A stretch of DNA of 11,203 nt from Firmicutes bacterium CAG:238 (GTDB taxonomy: Bacteria; Bacillota; Clostridia; Peptostreptococcales; Anaerovoracaceae). The DNA lies in the NCBI GenBank assembly GCA_000435615.1, contig FR882021.1:1-11203 (forward strand). Direction: 5' to 3'. How positions within the stretch are numbered: position 1 is the stretch's first letter; each line of letters starts with the position of its first letter. This document shows positions 6,010 through 11,203 of this stretch, one piece after another. The notes under the pieces were generated by a model. It was not told the DNA's origin. It worked only from the letters and a program-made list of their open reading frames with translations, and did not search any database. Both the position numbers and the translations under genes were made by a program.

Positions 6010-7392
6010 ATGAATTTCATCGGAAGAAAAGAAGAATTAGAAAAACTGAATAGAGCTATGCAGACCGACGAAATGAATTTTTCGCTGATATATGGACGCA
6101 GAAGAGTTGGAAAAAGTGAGTTGGTCAGCCAAGCACTTTCAAAAGTTGGGTCAAAAAAAATATATTATGAATGTAAACAAGTTGCGGAGGAAAGTAATGT
6201 AAATGGATTGAGCGAGATTTTGTCTGAGAGCATGGGGCTTCCAAAACTTGGATTTTCAAACATGGAATCATTGCTTGATTACATCTTTGAGCTATCTGCC
6301 AAGGAGAAGATCGTTTTGGTATTGGATGAGTATCCGTACCTGAGGGAATCAATAAAAGGAATGGATAGTATCCTTCAGGCGATGATTGATAAACACAGAA
6401 AAACCTCAAAAATAACATTGATTATTTTAGGTTCCTATGTAGAAGTAATGCGTTCGCTTCTTGAACATGGAAATCCGTTGTACGGAAGAGTGGATTTAAC
6501 CATTTATCTAAAGCAAATGGATTATTATGAATCCTCCTTTTTTTACCCGAACTATTCGGCAGACGATAAGGTGAGAATTTATTCGGTGTTCGGCGGAATT
6601 CCATACTATAACAGGCTGGTTGACGACGCAAAAAGTGTAAAAGAGAATATTATCAATTTAATTGCATCACCGGGGGCTAGATTGGAGAATGAAGTTTCCA
6701 TGTACCTAAATGCGGAACTCTCGAAGATTATAAATGCAAATGAGGTCTTTGAGGCATTGTCCAGAGGATTCTCCAAGTACAGTGATATTCTGGCACAGTC
6801 ACACGTATCGAGTGGACCGACTCTTGCGGATGTACTTGACAAACTGATCCGAATGGAGGTTGTGACTAAGACATCACCGATTAATGACAGCAGAAATAAA
6901 AAGAAGATGGCGTATCATATTTGCGACAATCTCTCTCTGTTTTATTACAGATATATTTTTAAGTATTCATCACAGATGAATATCATGAATTCAGAGGTGT
7001 TTTACAGGAAATACATTGAAAAAGATTTTGAAGAGCATTATGTTCCGCATTTGTTCGAAAATATATGCAAACAGTATTTGATTCGTAAAAACAAAGAGGG
7101 AGAAATAGAGCCTGTCATTGAGAAGATTGGAAAGTACTATTATGATAATCCTGAGGAACGGTCAAACGGTGAGTTTGATATTGTGACGGAGGATGAACTC
7201 GGGTACGCCTTTTATGAAGTGAAATTCAAAAAAAAGCAGATATCGGATGAAATGATTGATGAAGAAATAGAGCAGGTAAGAGCGACAGGGCTTGACTGCT
7301 ATAAGTATGTATTTTTTTCGCGAAGTGGATTTCGTTGCGAAAAGAGAGAAAATGTTAAGTTGATTGATATCGAAGAATTGTTCGCTGAATAG
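6010..7392 (+). CDS. AAA+ ATPase (archaeal ATPase type) with C-terminal DUF234/PD-(D/E)XK-like domain
   Basis: The protein has 460 residues from the ATG at 6010, which has GGAAGGAG about ten bases upstream; frames opening at 5911 lack a site and lie across the promoter. Residues 2-10 hold the family's opening FIGRKEEL. Walker A is GRRRVGKS (29-36) and Walker B is LVLDEYPYL (D106/E107). The middle carries the usual GGIPYYN segment and a winged-helix-like stretch with LADVLDKLIRMEVV. The C-terminal part has GEFDIV (D390) and FYEVKF (E403, K405), the spacing of a PD-(D/E)XK nuclease core as in DUF234 proteins. The family is common in bacteria and archaea, often scattered and variable between strains; its function is poorly known, with DNA-related or defence roles suggested. 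It is a complete gene with its own promoter, just before the core-like region. Confidence 0.88.
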   Translation: MNFIGRKEELEKLNRAMQTDEMNFSLIYGRRRVGKSELVSQALSKVGSKKIYYECKQVAEESNVNGLSEILSESMGLPKLGFSNMESLLDYIFELSAKEKIVLVLDEYPYLRESIKGMDSILQAMIDKHRKTSKITLIILGSYVEVMRSLLEHGNPLYGRVDLTIYLKQMDYYESSFFYPNYSADDKVRIYSVFGGIPYYNRLVDDAKSVKENIINLIASPGARLENEVSMYLNAELSKIINANEVFEALSRGFSKYSDILAQSHVSSGPTLADVLDKLIRMEVVTKTSPINDSRNKKKMAYHICDNLSLFYYRYIFKYSSQMNIMNSEVFYRKYIEKDFEEHYVPHLFENICKQYLIRKNKEGEIEPVIEKIGKYYYDNPEERSNGEFDIVTEDELGYAFYEVKFKKKQISDEMIDEEIEQVRATGLDCYKYVFFSRSGFRCEKRENVKLIDIEELFAE

Positions 7393-7443
7393 ATAACCAA
7401 AGAGGAACTTGGCATACTTATAATAATAGGAAGGTAAAACCGA

Positions 7444-8301
7444 ATGAAGAAAAAAACAAAAGAAATCCTCACAGACATACTCTTTGACATCGCCGCGGGA
7501 ATTCTGATTGCGATTGGAACTTACAATTTTGCGACTGCCGCGAAGTTTCCGATGAGTGGATTCAACGGAATCGGCATGATTTTCTACCACCTGTGGGGAC
7601 TGCCGATTGGTACGGTGGTACTCGTATTGAATATTCCTACAGCAATTATTTGCTATAAAGCACTTGGTAGGGAGTTTATGCTCAAATCGGCAAAGAGCAT
7701 TCTTATCACATCAGCAATCATGGACTATGTGGCACCCCTGTTTCCGCTTTATACCGGCGACAAGATTCTTGCGCTTGTGTGCACAGCGGTTCTTACGGGG
7801 CTTGGCTGCGCTTTGATCTTGATGCGTGAATCGTCCACGGGCGGTTCGGATTTTATTATGCTTGCAATCAAAGCAAAGTATCCGTATATGACACTCGGCA
7901 AAATATCATTTGCCATCGCGTCCATAATCGTTCTGGCAGGTACGATTTTGGTATCGAAGCAGATCGACGGATTGATATATGGTCTTATGATTAATTTTGT
8001 TCTTTCTGCGGTTATCGACAAATTCATGTACGGCATATCGGCAGGCAAACTGGCACTTATCGTTACGGACAAGCCGAAGGAAATCGCCGTGCTGATTGAA
8101 AAGACAACCGGAAGAGGATGCACGTTCCTGAAAGCGGAAGGAAGCTACACCATGCAGCCCAAAGATGTAATCATGTGCGCGTCCAACACCAAAGAAATGT
8201 ACGGCGTCCGCAAAACGGTTAAAGCGGTGGATCCGAATGCTTTTGTAATCATCATGGAATCCAATGAAACCCTCGGAGAGGGCTTTTCCAAGAATATATA
8301 A
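7444..8301 (+). CDS. YitT family membrane protein (DUF161 + DUF2179)
   Basis: A 285-residue integral membrane protein with the YitT layout. The N-terminal two thirds (about 10-200) hold five or six membrane helices, with the family's FPMSGFNGIG near residue 35-44 and RESSTGGSDF (GGSD at 133-136). The last 85 residues form a cytoplasmic DUF2179 domain, beginning at GKLALIVTDKP and including the TGRGCTFLKAEGSYT motif (TGRGCT 222-227). The length is usual for the family. Many Firmicutes carry several copies; the substrate is not established. The ribosome binding site is AGGAAGG (7428-7434). TATAAT at 7419-7424 has no good -35 at the right distance, so it may be read from upstream or from a weak promoter. 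Confidence 0.92.
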   Translation: MKKKTKEILTDILFDIAAGILIAIGTYNFATAAKFPMSGFNGIGMIFYHLWGLPIGTVVLVLNIPTAIICYKALGREFMLKSAKSILITSAIMDYVAPLFPLYTGDKILALVCTAVLTGLGCALILMRESSTGGSDFIMLAIKAKYPYMTLGKISFAIASIIVLAGTILVSKQIDGLIYGLMINFVLSAVIDKFMYGISAGKLALIVTDKPKEIAVLIEKTTGRGCTFLKAEGSYTMQPKDVIMCASNTKEMYGVRKTVKAVDPNAFVIIMESNETLGEGFSKNI

Positions 8302-8319
8302 GGAAGATAAATACATTTT

Positions 8320-8343
8320 ATCCCTTGCGTTTCGTCAAGGGAT
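8320..8343 (+). terminator. Perfect inverted repeat between yitT and asnS (terminator or operator)
   Basis: ATCCCTTG (8320-8327) and CAAGGGAT (8336-8343) pair perfectly around an 8-base loop, 18 bases after the yitT-family stop codon. The downstream bases (TGCTTAT) are not a real T run, so termination would be weak. The repeat overlaps the -35 and spacer of the predicted asnS promoter, so it may equally be a protein-binding site. Confidence 0.45.
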
Positions 8344-8353
8344 TGCTTATAAT
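8325..8353 (+). promoter_or_regulatory. Probable asnS promoter
   Basis: TTGCGT (8325-8330), a 17-bp spacer and a perfect TATAAT (8348-8353). Transcription would start near 8360, leaving a leader of under 30 bases. That leaves no room for a T-box leader, which controls asnS in many other Firmicutes. Confidence 0.6.
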
Positions 8354-8387
8354 AAAGAGTATATTAATAAGAAAAGGAATGGTACAA

Positions 8388-9782
8388 ATGAAAGAAGTAT
8401 TGCTCAGAGAGCTGTTTCGAAACACGGCTGAATACGCAGACGCAGAAGTCCTCGTGAAAGGCTGGGTCAGAAATAACAGAAATTCCAACAAGTTTGGATT
8501 TATTGAATTAAATGACGGATCGTTCTTCAAATCCGTTCAGGTAGTATATGAAGAAGAATTTCTCGACAATTACGAAGAAATCGCGAAATCCTATGTGGGC
8601 TCTGCACTTGCGGTGACAGGCGTTGTGTGCCTTACCCCGAACGCAAAGCAGCCGTTTGAAATTAAGGCGAAGGCAGTAACGGTTGAAGGAACATCGACAC
8701 CGGATTATCCGCTTCAGCCGAAGCGCCACTCCATGGAGTTCCTGAGAGAAATCGGTTACCTGCGTCCGAGAACGAATATGTTCAGTGCGGTATTCCGTGT
8801 CCGCTCGCTGGTTGCTTATGCGATTCATAAGTTTTTCCAGGATCAGGATTTCGTTTATGTGCATACTCCTGAAATCACGGCAAGTGATGCTGAGGGCGCG
8901 GGCGAAATGTTCCAGGTAACGACGCTCGACCTTGACAATCTGCCGAGAACAGAAGACGGAAAGATTGACTACAGCCAGGATTTCTTCGGCAAGAAGACAA
9001 ACCTCACGGTTTCCGGACAGCTTGAGGCGGAAATTTTTGCGCTGGCATTCAGAAATGTTTATACTTTCGGACCGACCTTCAGAGCTGAAAATTCCAATAC
9101 TGCTCGTCATGCGTCCGAATTCTGGATGATTGAGCCGGAAATGGCGTTTGCGGATCTGAACGACTACCTTGAAGTTGCAGAAGACATGATTAAATATATC
9201 ATCAATTTTGTGCTCGAGAAAGCTCCTGAAGAAATGCAGTTCTTCAATTCATTTGTGGACAAGACTCTGCTTGCAAGACTGGATAATATCGTAAACTCCG
9301 ACTTTGGCAGAGTGACTTATACCGAAGCAGTTGAGCTGCTTCAGAAGTCCGGAAAGGAATTCCAGTATCCGGTTGAATGGGGTATCGACCTTCAGACCGA
9401 ACATGAAAGATATCTGACAGAAGAAATCTTCAAGAAACCGGTGTTCGTTACGGATTATCCGAAGGACATCAAGGCGTTCTACATGCGTCTGAATGATGAC
9501 GGAAAGACCGTTGCGGCTGCGGACCTTCTCGTTCCGGGGGTTGGCGAAATCATCGGAGGCTCCCAGAGAGAAGAAAGACTTGAGGTTCTCGAAACGAGAA
9601 TGGAAGAAATGGGTCTTAACAAAGAAGATTACTGGTGGTACTGCAACCTCCGCAAGTTCGGCGGCGTAAAGCATGCAGGCTATGGTCTGGGCTTTGAAAG
9701 AATCATCATGTATGTTACGGGCGTACAGAACATCAGAGACGTACTGCCGTTCCCGAGAACACCGAAGACGGCAGAGTTTTAA
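8388..9782 (+). CDS. asnS: Asparaginyl-tRNA synthetase
   Basis: This class IIb aminoacyl-tRNA synthetase charges tRNA-Asn with asparagine in the cytoplasm. The protein has 464 residues, the usual length. The ATG at 8388 has AAGGA nine bases upstream; in-frame starts at 8325 and 8379 lack a suitable site, and the former lies inside the promoter. An N-terminal OB-fold anticodon-binding domain covers about residues 15-100 (VKGWVRNNRNSNKFGFIELNDG). Motif 2 is FGPTFRAENSNTARHASEFW (from F227, with R232) and motif 3 is GYGLGFERI (431 onward, catalytic R438), followed by the family's NIRDVLPFPRTP ending. FRAENSNTARH and the FPRTP end favour AsnRS over AspRS. It is an intact housekeeping gene. The nucleotidyltransferase gene follows 40 bases later with no clear terminator between them. 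Confidence 0.97.
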   Translation: MKEVLLRELFRNTAEYADAEVLVKGWVRNNRNSNKFGFIELNDGSFFKSVQVVYEEEFLDNYEEIAKSYVGSALAVTGVVCLTPNAKQPFEIKAKAVTVEGTSTPDYPLQPKRHSMEFLREIGYLRPRTNMFSAVFRVRSLVAYAIHKFFQDQDFVYVHTPEITASDAEGAGEMFQVTTLDLDNLPRTEDGKIDYSQDFFGKKTNLTVSGQLEAEIFALAFRNVYTFGPTFRAENSNTARHASEFWMIEPEMAFADLNDYLEVAEDMIKYIINFVLEKAPEEMQFFNSFVDKTLLARLDNIVNSDFGRVTYTEAVELLQKSGKEFQYPVEWGIDLQTEHERYLTEEIFKKPVFVTDYPKDIKAFYMRLNDDGKTVAAADLLVPGVGEIIGGSQREERLEVLETRMEEMGLNKEDYWWYCNLRKFGGVKHAGYGLGFERIIMYVTGVQNIRDVLPFPRTPKTAEF

Positions 9783-9788
9783 GAGAGA

Positions 9789-9807
9789 TTCGTAAGAGAT
9801 ATACGAA
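9789..9807 (+). repeat. Inverted repeat before the toxin-antitoxin pair
   Basis: TTCGTA (9789-9794) and TACGAA (9802-9807) form a perfect 6-bp inverted repeat with a 7-bp spacer in the short asnS-mntA gap, just before the ribosome binding site. It could be an operator for the pair or a weak hairpin that reduces read-through from asnS. Only the symmetry is seen. Confidence 0.35.
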
Positions 9808-9822
9808 GGCGGAGAAACAATT

Positions 9823-10113
9823 ATGGACACCGGAATAAAAAAACAAGTTCTAGATGAGATTCTCATGGCAGCCGAAAAAAACAATATTGAGAAAGTCATT
9901 CTTTTTGGATCAAGGGCCAGAGGTGATTATAGGAAAACCAGCGATATTGATTTGGCGGTATCCGGCGGGCGCATAGCACATTTTCAGGCGGACATTGAAG
10001 AAGAGGTTTCCACGCTTCTCTCATTTGACATCGTCAATATGGACGGGAGTGTGCAGGAGGAACTTGTCGATTCAATCAAACGGGAAGGTAAGGTTTTATA
10101 TGAGAAAATATGA
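9823..10113 (+). CDS. mntA: MntA-type minimal nucleotidyltransferase (antitoxin)
   Basis: A 96-residue minimal nucleotidyltransferase of the Pol-beta superfamily. The active-site motif GSx10DxD is intact: G29-S30 in VILFGSRARGDYRKTSDIDL, with D41 and D43, and a third acid at D69 (SFDIVNMD). In characterised MntA-HepT systems this enzyme transfers AMP to a tyrosine of the HEPN partner and neutralises it. The start codon follows GGCGGAG (9808-9814). The coding region overlaps that of the HEPN gene by 14 bases, the usual tight coupling. The gene lies in a core-like setting after asnS, so it may be a recent acquisition or a long-resident cassette. Confidence 0.88.
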   Translation: MDTGIKKQVLDEILMAAEKNNIEKVILFGSRARGDYRKTSDIDLAVSGGRIAHFQADIEEEVSTLLSFDIVNMDGSVQEELVDSIKREGKVLYEKI

Positions 10114-10489
10114 AAACTTTTGTGCGGCTCTAAATAACATGAAGGACATTTATGCATATGAAGAACCGTATGACAGCGTTATTCTTACAGGTCTTGTTGG
10201 ATTATTTGAAATCTGCTTTGAACAAGCATGGAAAATGATGAAAGAAGTGCTTGATGAGCACGGCTACAGTGAGAGTGCGACAGGCTCACCAAAGCTGATT
10301 TTGAAAACCGCTTATGCGGCAGGAATGATTCAGGACGAGGAACTGTGGCTTGACGCGCTGAAGGATCGAAACAATGTCGCTCATGCATATAATGAAAGCA
10401 TTGCTTATGATATTGTCACGGACGCAAAAGAACGTTTTTACGACATGTTTTGCGCACTTCGTAAAGAAATCGAACAGAGGTGGATATAG
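10100..10489 (+). CDS. hepT: HEPN-domain protein of the HepT/HI0074 family (toxin, nucleotidyltransferase substrate-binding protein)
   Basis: A 129-residue all-helical protein read from the ATG at 10100, inside the end of mntA; GGGAAGGTAAGG lies just upstream. Longer frames opening at 9995 overlap the antitoxin and have no site. The HEPN ribonuclease motif is intact as Rx4HxY: R90, H95 and Y97 in DRNNVAHAYNE. The form TGSPKLILKTAYAAGMI...LWLDALKDRN is typical of the HI0074 branch. In studied systems the toxin cleaves RNA and is silenced by AMP added to this tyrosine. Intact catalytic residues in both partners suggest an active pair. It could instead act as a non-toxic substrate-binding partner, as first proposed for HI0074. 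Confidence 0.87.
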   Translation: MRKYENFCAALNNMKDIYAYEEPYDSVILTGLVGLFEICFEQAWKMMKEVLDEHGYSESATGSPKLILKTAYAAGMIQDEELWLDALKDRNNVAHAYNESIAYDIVTDAKERFYDMFCALRKEIEQRWI

Positions 10490-11203
10490 TGAACACACGG
10501 ACGAAAGGCTTTTTGGCAACCGTGGTGTCGGCAACTTTCTTCGGGTTTATTCCCTTGATGGTAAAAGTAGTATGCAGCGGCGGAGGAAACACCCTTGCCG
10601 CTGCTTTTTATCGTTTTGCCCTGTCTTTGCCGGCACTTTATATTTATTTAAAAGTGAAAAAAATTCCGATGAGGATCACGAAAACGCAGCTTCGGGATAT
10701 CGTCCTGATTACCGTACTGGGCTACGGCGGGACGACCTTGATTCTGTTTTCGTCCTACAATTACATACCGCTTGGAATGGCGACAACCATCCACTTCACT
10801 TATCCGGTCTTCACAATTTTGGGATGCGTGATTTTCCTGCACGAAAAAATCAAAAAAATGAAAGTGCTCGCGGTTGCGCTTTCCTTTGGCGGCATTTTGT
10901 TTTTCTATAATGCGGACGGCTCGGTAAGCCTGCCGGGGGTGGCACTTGCTTTCGCATCGGGGATGACCTATGCGTTTTACACGATTTATCTCAGGGAAAG
11001 CAGTCTCAAGGACATGGATTCGGTGAAGCTTATTTTCTGCCTGAACACGGTCGGCGCGGCGATGATGGGAGCGGTGGTGCTTATAGCAGGTGATTTTACG
11101 GTTGGACTGACACCGGCAGCATGGGCAGTGGCAGTATTTCTGGCGGTTTTGGCCTCGTTTATCGGAGTGCTCGGCTATCAGGTCGGAGTGAAATGCATCG
11201 GGC
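10489..11203 (+). CDS. EamA/DMT family transporter, N-terminal part (runs off the window end)
   Basis: The start is a GTG at 10489 that shares its G with the TAG stop of the HEPN gene. The frame stays open to the last base, giving about 238 residues. It reads VNTRTKGFLATVVSATFFGF at the front, then the drug/metabolite transporter pattern: helix 1 with FGFIPLMVKV, helix 2 with AAAFYRFALSLPALYIYL, helix 3 GYGGTTLILFSSYNYIPLG, then MATTIHFTYPVFTILGCVIFLHEK, a very typical EamA motif ending helix 4. The second EamA half begins at about LPGVALAFASGMTYAFYTIYL. The family has ten helices and exports metabolites or amino acids; the substrate cannot be told. A large shadow frame at 10374-10910 hides this gene in simple ATG searches. 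ATG at 10558 is a less likely start since it would lose helix 1. Confidence 0.9.
   Translation, partial: MNTRTKGFLATVVSATFFGFIPLMVKVVCSGGGNTLAAAFYRFALSLPALYIYLKVKKIPMRITKTQLRDIVLITVLGYGGTTLILFSSYNYIPLGMATTIHFTYPVFTILGCVIFLHEKIKKMKVLAVALSFGGILFFYNADGSVSLPGVALAFASGMTYAFYTIYLRESSLKDMDSVKLIFCLNTVGAAMMGAVVLIAGDFTVGLTPAAWAVAVFLAVLASFIGVLGYQVGVKCIG

Noticed and set aside
7396..7424. Promoter at the TATAAT before the yitT-family gene
   Set aside because: The -10 is perfect but no acceptable -35 or extended -10 accompanies it, so I only mention it under the gene.
8508..9899. Minus-strand open frames of 200 and 216 residues
   Set aside because: They are antisense shadows of asnS, whose motifs are unmistakable on the plus strand.
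10374..10910. 178-residue plus-strand open frame
   Set aside because: It is out of frame with the clear EamA transporter at 10489-11203 and with the HEPN gene, and its translation is low-complexity basic sequence with no domain pattern.

Overview
The window looks like a Firmicute chromosome, most likely a Clostridia-type organism. The reasons are strong AGGAGG-like ribosome binding sites, sigma-A type promoters (TTTACA-17 bp-TACAAT), A+T-rich accessory genes, TTG and GTG starts, and a YitT-family membrane protein next to asparaginyl-tRNA synthetase. I cannot name the genus from sequence alone. No tRNA, rRNA or CRISPR array was seen.

Left part (1-7392), accessory-looking and A+T-rich. It opens with the last 21 codons of an unidentified gene and a hairpin. 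Next comes a minus-strand protein (121-1170) that stops about 40 residues after a perfect P-loop, so it appears to be the broken front end of a larger NTPase. Its last codons lie in an imperfect inverted repeat that may include an insertion-sequence end. Divergent to it is a YbjN-like protein (1338-2066). Convergent with that is an unrecognised 341-residue protein with a TTG start (2090-3115, minus). Divergent from that is a tight two-gene operon. Its first gene encodes a ClpX-like AAA+ protein with a new N-terminal region in place of the zinc finger. Its second encodes a five-helix membrane protein with an HEMEH zinc-metallopeptidase signature (3213-5901). An AAA+ ATPase with a C-terminal PD-(D/E)XK-like domain (6010-7392) follows, with its own extended -10 promoter and a short leader that can fold over the ribosome binding site.

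Right part (7444-11203), closer to core genome and visibly more G+C-rich. It holds yitT-family and asnS genes. A nucleotidyltransferase/HEPN pair of the MntA-HepT toxin-antitoxin type follows, with intact GSx10DxD and Rx4HxY motifs. Last is a GTG-started EamA-family transporter that overlaps the HEPN gene by one base and runs off the window end.

The most interesting unit is 1338-5901: a YbjN-like possible chaperone, an unknown alpha/beta protein, a ClpX-derived unfoldase and a membrane metallopeptidase, flanked by two further ATPases. A joint function is inference. The membrane topology places the peptidase domain outside the cell, which argues against a simple split-FtsH arrangement.
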